From: AC-37 sp045805345
Lineage (GTDB): Bacteria; Actinomycetota; Thermoleophilia; Solirubrobacterales; Thermoleophilaceae
Assembly: GCA_045805345.1 (NCBI GenBank)
Contig: JBJMLK010000123.1
Location: 1 to 22,800 of the forward strand
Direction: 5' to 3'
DNA: 22,800 nt
Positions 5,359 to 14,567 of the stretch are shown here, one piece after another. The notes below the pieces were generated by a model. It made no database searches, was not told the origin of the DNA, and saw only the letters and a program-made list of their open reading frames with translations. Every line of letters starts with the position of its first letter. Position 1 is the stretch's first letter. The position numbers and the translations under genes are program-made.

Positions 5359-8300
5359 CTAGGGCTCGTCGGCCTCGGCAGCGCCGACGAGGGCAGGGTT
5401 CTCGGTGATCTCGACAGCGCGCTGAACGGCCTCCCAGTCCTCATAGGGAGTTCCGATGTAGTGATCGTACGTCTCGATTCCGCCTTGGACGGCATCAGTG
5501 CATTCCGCCTGATCGAGCGCGCTACGCCCCTGGCAGATTACTCCTGAGAAAGTCCCGGCCCCGGGCGCGAGGTCCGGATCGTAATCGCCAGCGGGCTGAC
5601 ACTGCGACCCGATGTTTATGCCGGCCACGCACGTCCCCTGCGGATCCGTGGCGTTGATCGGGTCGTCGCCCGCGTAGGCGAACCGATCCTGCTGCACCGG
5701 ATCCGTCGGCTGGTCCTCCGGATCGAGTTGGGACCACCGCTGTAGCCGTCCCGTGTAGTACCGCGCTCCGAACTTGTACCAGCCGTTCGCGTCGTGGTAG
5801 CCACTCGCGAACTGCCACGGGTTCGCGACCGGTGTGGTTTGGGACACGATGGCTCCGTACGGATCGTAGGAGTAGGTGTTCTGCGCGGTCCCGCTCGAGT
5901 CGGTAACGGCTCGGACCGAACCCAGGCCGTCGAACACGTAGTAGTAGGCGGCGCCACTTGCGAGACGCTCCGACTGCATCCCACCGCCCGCATCGCGTCG
6001 GTAGTAGGTGGTGCTGCCGGCGCTCGTCTCGGACCCCACGCCCAGCGCGTTGTTCACGAACGACTTGCTGCCGGCGGTCGCCCGCTCGAACTCGTTCGCG
6101 TTGTAGTGGGACAGGGAGATCGACGCCTCGCCGCCGAGCCCACTCATCGCTGTGGCCTGCTCCTTGTCGTTGTACGTCCCGGTGAAGGTGCCGCCGGACG
6201 TCAGGTTCCCGGCCGCGTCGTACGAGTACGTCGTCGCACCCGTCGGCGCCGGGGTGCAGTCGTTGTCCGGCTGCGTTCCGCTGACGGCCCAGCACACCTC
6301 GTTGGCGAGGTTGTAGCCGTAGCTCGTAGTGGCGCCGTCGATCACACGGGTGTCGATGTTCCCGCGGCCGTCGTACGTGTACGAGTAGTCGTGCCCGCTG
6401 TAGTTCGTGGCCGACTTCAGCCGGTTGAGCGGGTCGTACAGGAACGTCGACGTGGTTCCGTTCTTGTCGGTCACGCTCTGGCGCAGGCCGGTGTCGCTCG
6501 TGCCCTTGTTGTAGGCGTACGTGAAGTCGGTGATCGTGGTCGCGCCCTTCACGGCCTTGATCTCCTTCAGGCGGTTCGGACCGCTGTTGCCGCCCGCGCC
6601 GTCCTCCCACGTGGACGTCATCACGACGCCGTTCGGGTAGGTCGTCGTCTTGCGCTGGTTGTCGTCGTTGTAGGTGTACGTCGTCGTCGAGCTGTCGCCC
6701 GGCGCCTGCATCGAGTCGAGCAGGTTCGACGCTCCGTAGTTGTAGGTCGTCGTCCCGCCCGCGTCGGTGATCGTCTTCAGGTTGCCCGCGGCATCGTAGG
6801 TGTAGGTGTCGGTGCTCCCGCTCGGGAACGTCTCACTCGTGACGCGATTCAGCGCGTCGTACTGATACGTGGTCTGACCGAGGGCGTCGATGCGAGCCGT
6901 GATGTTGCCGTTCTCGTCATACGCGTACGCGACCCAGGTGCCGTCCGAGAACGAGACCTGCTGCACGCGGCCGAGCAGGTCGTACGTGTAGGTCGCGACC
7001 TTGCCACGGCCGTCCGTGCGCGTCTTGATCATGTGCGGGTGCGCGGCGTCGTAGGTGAACGACTCGCTCCCCAGCGCCGTGCCCGGGCGATCGATGCTCG
7101 TGAGATCGCCGTTGGTGTACCCGTACGTGGTGATGCCACCGGCCGGATCCGTGATCGTGTGCGGGGTCCCGTCGGAGTTCGGGCTGATGGTGATCGAGTT
7201 GTTGGACGACAGCCCGTCGGTCACCTTCGTGAGGTTCCCGTTCGAGTCGTGCTGGTAGCTGTAGCTGTTGCCCTGCGAGTCCGTGCTGCTGTTCCCCAGC
7301 CAGAAGTTGGGGTTCGACTTGTCGGTGATCGTCGAGTCGTACCCGATCTTGGTCTGGATCCCGCTGAGGCCCCCTGAGCCCGGCGCGGTCGATCCCGTCG
7401 CGCGGTCGTTCGAGTCGAACCCGAGCTGCCAGGCCTGTCCGCCCGCGGTCGTGACCTGGTTCACGTCGGAGTTGCCGGTGTAGGTCTTCTTGCGCGTCTT
7501 GCCGCGGCCGTCGACGGTCTTCGTGATGCGCTGGAGCTTGTCCACGCAGTACTTGATCGTGTGGCCGTTCGGGTCGGTCTCGATGGTCTCGGTCTTCGCG
7601 CTGCTCTCGCCTGAGCAGTCGGAGTCGAGCGTCGAGGTGTAGGAGTACTGCGTCAGCGGCCCGACCGTGTGGGCTGTGTCGGTCCAGCGCCTGATCGACG
7701 TGACGCGGTACTGCGAGTCGTAGGTCATGTGCGTGACGTTGCCGCGCGGGTCGGTGATGTCGGTCAGGTTCTCGTTGGCGTCGTAGGCGTAGTGCGTGAC
7801 CTTGCCGTCAGGGTTCGTGTAGCTCGTGAGCAGGCTGCCGGTGTAGCCGTAGTGCCAGCTGCGCTGCGGCGTGGCGCGGTCGGTCACCGTGTCGAGCCAG
7901 CCCGAACCGTTGTACGTGAGGGTGAGCGTGTTGTTCGACGTGCCCTGGTCGTGCGCATCCTTGATCGACGTCAGCCTTGCGCCGGAGCCGCTGTACGCGA
8001 ACGAGATCTTGTTGCCGTTGCGGTCCTTCTCGTCCGAGAACTCGCCGATCGACGAGAAGTCGAGCTTCTTCTGCGACCCGCGATAGGTCAGGGTGAACGT
8101 CCCGTCGGCGTTCTTCTTGAGGTCCGCGTTCATGCCCGTCGGGGTGGTGTAGCTGCCGTCGGATTGCTTGTCGTACGGCGCCCAGAAGTCGCTCGGGCCG
8201 TTGAAGTTCTGGACGTCACCGGCGGAGTCGGGCTTGAGCCACACGTCGTAGCCGGTCCCCATGCGCCAGTAGTGGCCGAGGTCGTCGTTGCTGTCGGTGA

Positions 8301-9819
8301 AGGCCTCCCGGTTATTCCAGAAGCGCTTGAAGTTCAGGTTCTCGCCGGCAATGCCGGGGATGTGGATGTCGGACTCCTGGAGGATCAGGTTGCCGTTCCC
8401 CACGTTCGTCTTCAGGAGCATCCGGTCGGAGAGCCGCTGGTCCTCGAACGTCCAGCGGCCCTGGATGCCGGTCCGGTACGACCACTCCACCTCGAGAAAT
8501 GGCTTGAGCGACGTCTGCTCCGACGCCGAGATCTGCATCAGGGTCGCCGGCGTGCCGGTGTCCTTGAGGAGCAGTCCGTAGTTGTTGGTCGACTTGTCGA
8601 CCCAGCCCTGCACGAGCTTGCGCGCACCGATTTCATACCAGCCGGCGGTCCCGCCGACCGCGGAGTTCGACCCGTCCGAGCCGCTGATGTCGCCACCGGC
8701 CGTGCCCCACGAGTTCGTGCCGTCGTACGTGTTCCAGGTGCGCTGGCTCGTGGAGTCGTGGGTCAGGTGGTAGACGTCGACCTGCCGCTGTGAGCCGCTG
8801 TCCACGTGAAGGTGCAGGTCGCCCTCGAGCACCTCGGCGTCGGCCGGCACGCCTGAGGTGTCGAAGCGCATGTAGGCGCGGTTCGGATTGCCGCTCGAGT
8901 CGGTTCCGACGTTGAGCTCGTTCGCGGCGAAGCCGCAGAAGTGGCTGGACGCCTGCGTGCCGCCGACGATGTAGCAGTCCTCGGTCGGGTTGACGCTGGT
9001 CGTGGTCGGGTCGACGGTCACGGGATACCGCCGGTCCCGTGCGTCGAGCCAGCTTCGGGAGGCGGACAGCTTCACGCGATAGCCGGAGCCGGCGCGGCGG
9101 AGCTTCATCGAGACGGCGTTCGACTTCGCGCCGGCGGCGTCGGTCATCGAGGGCGGGGCGAACGCAAGCTGTGGGGTGCCCTTGGAGTCGACGAAGTCAA
9201 CGCCCCCGGCGTCGCTCTTCCGTGCGCGGAGGCCGTGGCTGACGCGGACGTCGAACGTGAAACTGCGTGTCGCGGTCGGGCCGTCGAGGACCAGGCCCTC
9301 CTTGACCTGGTCGGCCTTCGCCTCGTAGCGCGCGTTCACTCCCGGAAGCGCGCTGGCGTAGTTGGCCACGCCGGCCTTCGCGCTCGGGCGCGCGTGCTTC
9401 GCACCGTGCAGCGCGAACGACACCGAGTGGCCGCCGGCCGACACGCGAACGGGCTTGCCGTCGAGTGCGTCGGGCAGGGACAGCGAGTAGCTGCTCGCGG
9501 CGTTCGCGTAGGCGTAACCCGCCGCGGGGCTCGTGACGAGCGAGTTGTCGATCGGCTTCCAGCGTCGGCCGGCGCGGTAGTTCACGGGGTACCCGTACGA
9601 GCGCGTCACGTACGTCCCCGCGGTGGTCGCGTAGGTGTCCGAGTACCGCGTGCGCAAACGCGGCATCTCGCGGACGACTCGCGCGTCGGCACGGCGGCCC
9701 GCGGGCGCACCACTCCCGTTGGCGTCCGAGCTCAGGAGCGCCGTCAGGGCGAGGGCCGCCGCGGCGGCGGCGACTGCGAGTACGACGACGGGACGCAGCA
9801 GCGTGCGTGAGTGCTCCAT
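5359..9819 (-). CDS. Secreted Rhs / YD-repeat protein with DNRLRE-like domain
   Basis: This 1486-residue protein is expected to be exported and to form a large YD-repeat shell. The start at ATG 9819 is preferred to the track-like upstream ATG at 9864 because AGGGAG lies seven bases before it and the signal follows at once (MEHSRTLLRPVVVLAVAAAA). After a hydrophilic N-terminal region (residues 35-270) comes a DNRLRE-like beta domain (about 274-446, containing RAYMRFDTSGVPADAEV). A DUF6531-like segment follows (about 473-530, with NFKRFWNNREAF). Many YD repeats (YDxxGNLTxxxD type) fill about 630-1330. The Rhs core ends with GARYYTGRLQRWSQLDPED and DPINATDPQG at about residue 1395. The last 91 residues form the variable tip. 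It contains four cysteines, is acidic at its end, and shows no toxin family I recognise. It may be a cell-surface, contact or toxin-delivery protein. Confidence 0.92.
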   Translation of the reverse strand: MEHSRTLLRPVVVLAVAAAAAALALTALLSSDANGSGAPAGRRADARVVREMPRLRTRYSDTYATTAGTYVTRSYGYPVNYRAGRRWKPIDNSLVTSPAAGYAYANAASSYSLSLPDALDGKPVRVSAGGHSVSFALHGAKHARPSAKAGVANYASALPGVNARYEAKADQVKEGLVLDGPTATRSFTFDVRVSHGLRARKSDAGGVDFVDSKGTPQLAFAPPSMTDAAGAKSNAVSMKLRRAGSGYRVKLSASRSWLDARDRRYPVTVDPTTTSVNPTEDCYIVGGTQASSHFCGFAANELNVGTDSSGNPNRAYMRFDTSGVPADAEVLEGDLHLHVDSGSQRQVDVYHLTHDSTSQRTWNTYDGTNSWGTAGGDISGSDGSNSAVGGTAGWYEIGARKLVQGWVDKSTNNYGLLLKDTGTPATLMQISASEQTSLKPFLEVEWSYRTGIQGRWTFEDQRLSDRMLLKTNVGNGNLILQESDIHIPGIAGENLNFKRFWNNREAFTDSNDDLGHYWRMGTGYDVWLKPDSAGDVQNFNGPSDFWAPYDKQSDGSYTTPTGMNADLKKNADGTFTLTYRGSQKKLDFSSIGEFSDEKDRNGNKISFAYSGSGARLTSIKDAHDQGTSNNTLTLTYNGSGWLDTVTDRATPQRSWHYGYTGSLLTSYTNPDGKVTHYAYDANENLTDITDPRGNVTHMTYDSQYRVTSIRRWTDTAHTVGPLTQYSYTSTLDSDCSGESSAKTETIETDPNGHTIKYCVDKLQRITKTVDGRGKTRKKTYTGNSDVNQVTTAGGQAWQLGFDSNDRATGSTAPGSGGLSGIQTKIGYDSTITDKSNPNFWLGNSSTDSQGNSYSYQHDSNGNLTKVTDGLSSNNSITISPNSDGTPHTITDPAGGITTYGYTNGDLTSIDRPGTALGSESFTYDAAHPHMIKTRTDGRGKVATYTYDLLGRVQQVSFSDGTWVAYAYDENGNITARIDALGQTTYQYDALNRVTSETFPSGSTDTYTYDAAGNLKTITDAGGTTTYNYGASNLLDSMQAPGDSSTTTYTYNDDNQRKTTTYPNGVVMTSTWEDGAGGNSGPNRLKEIKAVKGATTITDFTYAYNKGTSDTGLRQSVTDKNGTTSTFLYDPLNRLKSATNYSGHDYSYTYDGRGNIDTRVIDGATTSYGYNLANEVCWAVSGTQPDNDCTPAPTGATTYSYDAAGNLTSGGTFTGTYNDKEQATAMSGLGGEASISLSHYNANEFERATAGSKSFVNNALGVGSETSAGSTTYYRRDAGGGMQSERLASGAAYYYVFDGLGSVRAVTDSSGTAQNTYSYDPYGAIVSQTTPVANPWQFASGYHDANGWYKFGARYYTGRLQRWSQLDPEDQPTDPVQQDRFAYAGDDPINATDPQGTCVAGINIGSQCQPAGDYDPDLAPGAGTFSGVICQGRSALDQAECTDAVQGGIETYDHYIGTPYEDWEAVQRAVEITENPALVGAAEADEP

Positions 9820-9932
9820 GCCAGATCTCCCTCTTGACCGGGAGCGCCTCCGCTGCCCGATCACCTTCGATTGCGAGTCCTGCCAGGGAAACGAAGACCA
9901 GGGGTCGCCTATGACGGTCGATCTTGATAAAT

Positions 9933-9953
9933 CCCCCGATCAGGGGGTCTTTT
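9933..9953 (+). terminator. Terminator-like stem-loop in the Rhs/sigma divergent region
   Basis: CCCCC (9933-9937) pairs with GGGGG (9943-9947) around a GATCA loop and is followed by TCTTTTGTT. On the plus strand this looks like an intrinsic terminator or attenuator. It lies just upstream of the sigma-factor gene, where no plus-strand gene ends, so attenuation of the sigma transcript or protection against read-through are both possible. Confidence 0.4.
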
Positions 9954-10003
9954 GTTAAGCGTTCTTGACACAGGCGTCACCGCTGGGTTCGGATGGATAC
10001 GCG

Positions 10004-10561
10004 GTGGAGGCGAGGATCGATGACAGGGTGCTCGACGACCTGAGACGGGGAACCGGCGGCGCCCGCGCACGGCTCTACCTCAGCTTCCGGATGCGGGTGT
10101 TCGCGTACCTCTCCGGCATGGTCCTCGACACGAACACGGTCTGGGACCTCACGCATGACGTGTTCGAGAAGGCATTCGAGGCGGCCGCGCGGTTCGACGG
10201 CGAGCCCGCCGCGCTGACGCCGTGGCTGATGGTGATCGCGCACAACACAGCGCTCGACTTCCTGCGCTCAGCGCGTCGTGCGCAGGCCGAAGAGCCGGCC
10301 GAGATCGAGCGCCGGCGCGAGCGCGACGCGCCCGAGCACCGGCCCGAGTGGGGTGATCACGACGAGGTTCACCGGGCCCTCGCGGCCCTGCCGCCGCAGC
10401 AACGCGAGGTACTGCTCCAGCGCTACCGCGACGACCGCGCGGCGGCGGAGATCGGCCGCACGCTCGGAAAGTCGGCCGATGCGGTTCGCCACATCGAGCA
10501 GCGCGCGCTGGACTCGGTCCGCCGGCGCGTTCGAGGGGGGATGCCGCAGAGCGCCGCCTGA
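10004..10561 (+). CDS. ECF-type sigma-70 family RNA polymerase sigma factor
   Basis: The product directs RNA polymerase to a set of promoters. Region 2 is visible around YLSFRMRVFAYLSG through LTPWLMVIAHNTALDFLRSA, and region 4 around ALAALPPQQREVLLQRYRDD through GKSADAVRHIEQRALDSVRR, a helix-turn-helix. The reading frame is open from TTG 9965, but GTG 10004 has a GGATGGA sequence just upstream and is preferred, giving 185 residues. The TTGACA at the alternative start could instead be a promoter -35 element. The gene is divergent from the Rhs gene with about 180 bases between, so it may control that locus. No anti-sigma gene is adjacent. Confidence 0.85.
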   Translation: MEARIDDRVLDDLRRGTGGARARLYLSFRMRVFAYLSGMVLDTNTVWDLTHDVFEKAFEAAARFDGEPAALTPWLMVIAHNTALDFLRSARRAQAEEPAEIERRRERDAPEHRPEWGDHDEVHRALAALPPQQREVLLQRYRDDRAAAEIGRTLGKSADAVRHIEQRALDSVRRRVRGGMPQSAA

Positions 10562-10595
10562 CGCACGTCCGACCGCCCCTCGATCATCGCGGGTC

Positions 10596-12131
10596 GTGCC
10601 AGATCCGCCCGCAGACGCAGCTGAGCCGTCCAAGCCTCGTCCCGAGGCCGCTGGCCCCCGCCCCGCCGGCGCCGCCCGCAACACGGTCTTCGCGCTCGCC
10701 ACCCAGCTGATCACGTCCGCCTTCACGGCGGCGCTCACGCTCTACCTGGTCCGCGCGCTCGGACCGCACGAGTTCGGGGCCTTCTCGCTCGCCATCGGCG
10801 TGGGCGGCCTCCTCTACCTCCCGTCGGACTTCGGGATCTCGAACGCCACCGCGCGCTTCATCGCGGAGCGCCGCGGCGACCGCACGGCGATCGCCCGTCT
10901 GCTCTCCGACGCGATCCGTCTGAAGCTGGTCATCAGCGGCGTGCTCAGCGCACTGCTGATCGCGGTGGCCGGGCTGATCGCGGACGCCTACGACGAGCCG
11001 TCGCTCGGCTGGCCGATCCGCTGGGTGGCCATCGCGGTGCTCGGCCAGAGCATCGTGTCGTTCTACCGCTACGCGTTCGTGGCTCAGCGCGAGACCTCGC
11101 GCGGCTTCCGGATCGTCTTCACGGAGTCGGCGGTCGAGGCCGGCGCGAGCATCGTGATGGTCGCGCTGATCGGCGGGGCGTCGACGGCCGCCGCCGGTCG
11201 CGCGGCGGGCTACGTGGCCGGCAGCGTCGCGGCCGTCGTCGTCACCTTCCGCGTGTTCGGCCGCATGGCGTTCGCTCGCGCGCGCGGCCTGCGCGACTCG
11301 CGCCGGCGGCTGGCCCGCTACGCCGGCGCGCTGTTCGTGATCGACGCCGCGTTCACGGCCAGCGTGCAATCGTCGCCACTGCTGATCGGGGCGTTCCTCG
11401 GCCCGACCGCGGTCGGCATCTACCAGGCGCCCGCGCGCCTGCTCGTGTTCCTCCAGTACGTGGGGATCTCGGTGGCCAACGGCGTCGCGCCCGGCCTCGC
11501 GCGCCGCGAGGGGCACGAGCCGGAGACCAGGCAGTTCGTGGCGGCGCTGCGCTACCTCCTGGTCTTCCAGGCCGTCCTGGTGGCGCCGGTGCTCGTGTGG
11601 GCCGGGCCGATCGTCGCCCTCGTGCTCGGCGACGGCTACGAGCGCTCGGCCGACGTTCTGCGCGCGCTCACGCCGTACGTCTACATGTCGGGCCTGGCGG
11701 CGCTTGTGGCGACTGGCGTGAACTACCTCGGCGAGGCGCGCCGGCGCGTCCCGCTCGCGCTTCTCGACGTCGGCCTCGGCGTCACGCTCACGGTGATCCT
11801 GCTCCCGACGATCGGGCTGCTGGGGTCGGCATACGCGTCCGACGTCGTCGTGTTCCTCTACGTGCCGCTGCACGTCTGGATCGCGCGCAAGTTCGTCGAC
11901 ATCCCGCTGCGGCCGCTGCTCCTGGCCATCGCCCGCGGGCTGCTCGCCGCCGCCGCGATGGCGGGCGTCCTGTTCGCGTTCGGAACGAAGGACCTGTCGG
12001 TGCTCGACTGGGTCGGAGGCGCCGTGCTGGGGCTCGCCGCGTTCTGCGCCGTTCTGCTCCTCACGCGCGAGGTGTCGGTCGGCGACCTGCGGCGGCTGCG
12101 AGGGTGGGTGCGTGGGCGACGGCGCGGCTGA
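10596..12131 (+). CDS. Polysaccharide flippase (Wzx/MATE-like) membrane protein
   Basis: The 511-residue product is a multi-pass membrane protein of the oligosaccharide flippase type, which moves lipid-linked saccharides or related molecules across the cytoplasmic membrane. About 12-14 hydrophobic segments follow a short proline- and arginine-rich N-terminus. The family-like opening ARNTVFALATQLITSAFTAA and LVRALGPHEFGAFSLAIGVG is clear, and the charged IARKFVDIP region lies near the C-terminal third. GTG 10596 is used as start, 34 bases after the sigma-factor stop; the frame is open further upstream but that part lies within the sigma gene. The closely following amine oxidase gene may be cotranscribed. 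The substrate is unknown. Confidence 0.88.
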   Translation: MPDPPADAAEPSKPRPEAAGPRPAGAARNTVFALATQLITSAFTAALTLYLVRALGPHEFGAFSLAIGVGGLLYLPSDFGISNATARFIAERRGDRTAIARLLSDAIRLKLVISGVLSALLIAVAGLIADAYDEPSLGWPIRWVAIAVLGQSIVSFYRYAFVAQRETSRGFRIVFTESAVEAGASIVMVALIGGASTAAAGRAAGYVAGSVAAVVVTFRVFGRMAFARARGLRDSRRRLARYAGALFVIDAAFTASVQSSPLLIGAFLGPTAVGIYQAPARLLVFLQYVGISVANGVAPGLARREGHEPETRQFVAALRYLLVFQAVLVAPVLVWAGPIVALVLGDGYERSADVLRALTPYVYMSGLAALVATGVNYLGEARRRVPLALLDVGLGVTLTVILLPTIGLLGSAYASDVVVFLYVPLHVWIARKFVDIPLRPLLLAIARGLLAAAAMAGVLFAFGTKDLSVLDWVGGAVLGLAAFCAVLLLTREVSVGDLRRLRGWVRGRRRG

Positions 12132-12189
12132 CCCTCGTGAGTCACGCGGAGTACTGTCGCCCGGGCGCCAAGACGCCGATAACCACCCG

Positions 12190-13620
12190 ATGGCGCACGA
12201 GACCGCCCCGCACGTCCAGATGCCTTTCCCCCCGAGCCATATCGCAAGCGGCAGCGCCGGCGCCGAGTCGCCGTCGCGATCCGCCGGTCGCGGGCCGGCG
12301 CGCGTCGACGTCGCGGTTGTCGGCGCCGGCCTGTCCGGGCTCGTGGCCGCCGGCCGTCTCGCCGGCTCCGGCGCCTCCACGGTGGTCCTGGAGGCCCGCC
12401 ACGATCGCGTCGGTGGCAGGCTCGAGACCGCCAGCCTGCTGGGAGCCGCCACCGACCTCGGCGGCACCTGGGTCGGCGCCGGGCACACCGCGCTCAGGGA
12501 GCTGCTGACCGAGCTCGGGCTCGAGACGTTCCCGACTCACGAGCAGGGCCGCGGCGTCGTGCTCAACCAGGCCCACGGCCGCGGACGGCTCGGGCGCCGG
12601 ATCACCACCAGCAGCGTCGCGCGGGCGCTGCGCCGCGTCGACGGCCTCGCGGGCCGCACGCCGGCGCTGGACCCGCGCACCTGGCCGGGCGCTGGTGAGC
12701 TCGACCGCGTAGACCTTCAGAGCTGGCTCGACGGCTCGGTGCGCTGGCCGCGGGGCCGCCGCGTGGTGGCCGACATGTTCGTGAACATTCTCGCCTCGGA
12801 GCCATCCGAGCTCTCCCTTCTTCACGCCGCGTGGTACGCCCACGCCGGCGGCGGGCTGGGCGGCCTCGTGGCCACGGCCGGAGGCGCCCAGCAGGACCTC
12901 GTGGCGGGTGGCGCGCAGGCGATCGCCGAGCGGCTCGCGGCGCGACTCGGCGACGCTGTCAGGCTCGGCACGCCGGTGCGGGCGCTGGAGCCCTGCGGGC
13001 CGCGCGTGCGCGTGCTTGCCGACGGCCTGACCGTCGAGGCCGACTCGGTGGTGGTGGCCCTACCGCCGCACCTCGCCGCCCGCATCGCGATTCCGGCGGA
13101 GCTGGGAGGCGACGCGCGGCCGCCGTTTCGCCCTGGCGACGCCGTGAAGGTCGTGGCCGCCTACGAGGACGCCTTCTGGCGTCGCGATGGGATGAGCGGC
13201 TGGTCCTGGGGCCGCGACCTGCCGTTCTCGTTCACCCACGACGTCTCCCCTCCGGACGGCGCGCCGGGGCTGCTCTCGGTCTTCTTCGTCGGCGAGCGCG
13301 CACGGCGGCTGCGCGCGCTTCACCCCAACCGGCGCGACGCGCGCGTGCGGGCCGGGCTCGAGCGAGCCTTCGGTCCGCAGGCGGGCCGGCCGCTCACCAC
13401 CGCCACACGCGACTGGACCGCCGAGACCTGGAGCGCCGGTGGCTACGGCTCGGCGCTTGCGCCGGGCGCCTGGACCGCGACCGCCGCCACGGCGGCGCCC
13501 GCGCCCGGCGGGCGCGTGGTCTACGCCGGTGCCGAGAGCGCCGTGGAGCACCACGGCTACATGGAGGGCGCGGTCAGGGCGGCGCAACACGCCGCGGCTC
13601 GCGTGCTCGAGCTCGCCTAG
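12190..13620 (+). CDS. Flavin-dependent amine oxidase family protein
   Basis: The 476-residue product belongs to the flavin monoamine oxidase / phytoene-desaturase-like superfamily, which oxidises amines or related C-N and C-C bonds with FAD. The FAD motif VVGAGLSGLVAAGRLA is at residues 43-58, followed by the LEARHDRVGGRLET signature. The C-terminal FAD-contacting segment is VVYAGAESAVEHHGYMEGAV, and GGTWVGAG is also typical. ATG 12190 is chosen; an in-frame GTG at 12112 would add 26 poorly conserved residues and overlap the flippase by 20 bases. It ends four bases before the convergent methyltransferase gene. The substrate is not predictable; a role in the same envelope pathway as the flippase is possible. 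Confidence 0.9.
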   Translation: MAHETAPHVQMPFPPSHIASGSAGAESPSRSAGRGPARVDVAVVGAGLSGLVAAGRLAGSGASTVVLEARHDRVGGRLETASLLGAATDLGGTWVGAGHTALRELLTELGLETFPTHEQGRGVVLNQAHGRGRLGRRITTSSVARALRRVDGLAGRTPALDPRTWPGAGELDRVDLQSWLDGSVRWPRGRRVVADMFVNILASEPSELSLLHAAWYAHAGGGLGGLVATAGGAQQDLVAGGAQAIAERLAARLGDAVRLGTPVRALEPCGPRVRVLADGLTVEADSVVVALPPHLAARIAIPAELGGDARPPFRPGDAVKVVAAYEDAFWRRDGMSGWSWGRDLPFSFTHDVSPPDGAPGLLSVFFVGERARRLRALHPNRRDARVRAGLERAFGPQAGRPLTTATRDWTAETWSAGGYGSALAPGAWTATAATAAPAPGGRVVYAGAESAVEHHGYMEGAVRAAQHAAARVLELA

Positions 13621-13624
13621 CCGC

Positions 13625-14458
13625 TCAGGTCTCGTCTGAGTACAGTGGCGGGAGGTCGCGCCCCGGGAACTCCTGCACGAAGCGCGTGTCGTTCGGCCCC
13701 GACCAGCGCTCCATCGCGTTCGCCCACGCGCGGCCGCGGCCACGGCCGGCGAGCGGCTCCGGGCGCGGCGCACCCTGTGAGTGCAGCTCGTAGGTGACGA
13801 TCACGTTGCCCGTCATCCACCAGCGGGGCCGCGTCGGCCAGAGCGAGGGCCGCACGTCCACGACGGTCGCGCGCCCGGTGGCGAGCACCGCGTTGTGCTC
13901 CCACGGATAGTTGTAGACGAGCCGCATCGGGCGGGGCCTCGAGTCGCGCGCGTCGAGCAGGCGGTCGAGAGCGCGGCGGAAGAGGTCGCCGGTGAAGGGG
14001 CAGTACATGTAGACCACGCTGAGGTCGTCGGGAATCGGCCACTCCAGCGCGTCGGAGTTGTCGATCCGAACGTCGTCGCACACGAGCCGGGGCAGGGCCC
14101 GCTCGGCGTTGCGCCGCGCGTCCTCCGCCCAGTCCTCGGCGATCTCCACGCCGATCACGCGGCGGAACGGGAACTGTGCGGCCACGAGCAGCGCCTGGCC
14201 CTTCCCGCATCCGAGGTCCACGAGCACGTCGTCGCGACCCGGCTCGAGCCTGCGCAGGGCCGCGCGGATCGGAAGCCAGGGCGAGTAGCCGTAGGGCGTG
14301 CGGTCCTCCCTCTCGATGCCGCGGTCCTCGAGGAATCCCCAGCCGGAGAAGTCGACGCCGCCGAGCCTGCGCTCGAGCGCTCTGCGCTGCATCCGGTGGG
14401 CACGCTGCTCCGCCGCGCGCACGCCGCGGCGAACCCTTGTCCCGAGCGTCTGGTCCAT
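13625..14458 (-). CDS. Class I SAM-dependent methyltransferase
   Basis: The 277-residue product has a Rossmann-fold SAM-binding motif I, VLVDLGCGKGQALL, at about residues 78-91. The acidic end of strand two is GVEIAEDWAEDARRNAE, and a DDVRIDN segment and a VVYMYCPFTG motif IV-like strand follow. The N-terminus is basic (RRGVRAAEQRAHRMQRRALE). ATG 14458 is chosen; an in-frame ATG at 14491 would add 11 residues. The PFTG/YNYP combination is seen in small-molecule or protein methyltransferases of uncertain substrate. It is convergent with the amine oxidase and divergent from a BioF2-like acetyltransferase 109 bases away. Confidence 0.85.
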   Translation of the reverse strand: MDQTLGTRVRRGVRAAEQRAHRMQRRALERRLGGVDFSGWGFLEDRGIEREDRTPYGYSPWLPIRAALRRLEPGRDDVLVDLGCGKGQALLVAAQFPFRRVIGVEIAEDWAEDARRNAERALPRLVCDDVRIDNSDALEWPIPDDLSVVYMYCPFTGDLFRRALDRLLDARDSRPRPMRLVYNYPWEHNAVLATGRATVVDVRPSLWPTRPRWWMTGNVIVTYELHSQGAPRPEPLAGRGRGRAWANAMERWSGPNDTRFVQEFPGRDLPPLYSDET

Positions 14459-14567
14459 CGGGGCTACTATCGGCCCGCCGCGTCCCCGCATGAGCCGCGA
14501 CGGGGCCTATAGGCCCACGAACCTCGCGCCGATGAGTCCCAGGAGCGCCCTTCACGCTCCATGCCCC

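Noticed and set aside
5794..7377. Plus-strand open frame of 527 codons inside the Rhs gene
   Set aside because: It is a shadow of the YD-repeat coding sequence, rich in valine and arginine, with no motifs.
9965..9970. TTGACA as a promoter -35 box for the sigma-factor gene
   Set aside because: No convincing -10 hexamer is found 16-18 bases downstream, so it was not listed as a promoter.
10584..12488. Minus-strand open frame of 634 codons over the flippase gene
   Set aside because: Arginine/aspartate/histidine-rich low-complexity product with no domain; the plus frame encodes a clear multi-pass membrane protein.
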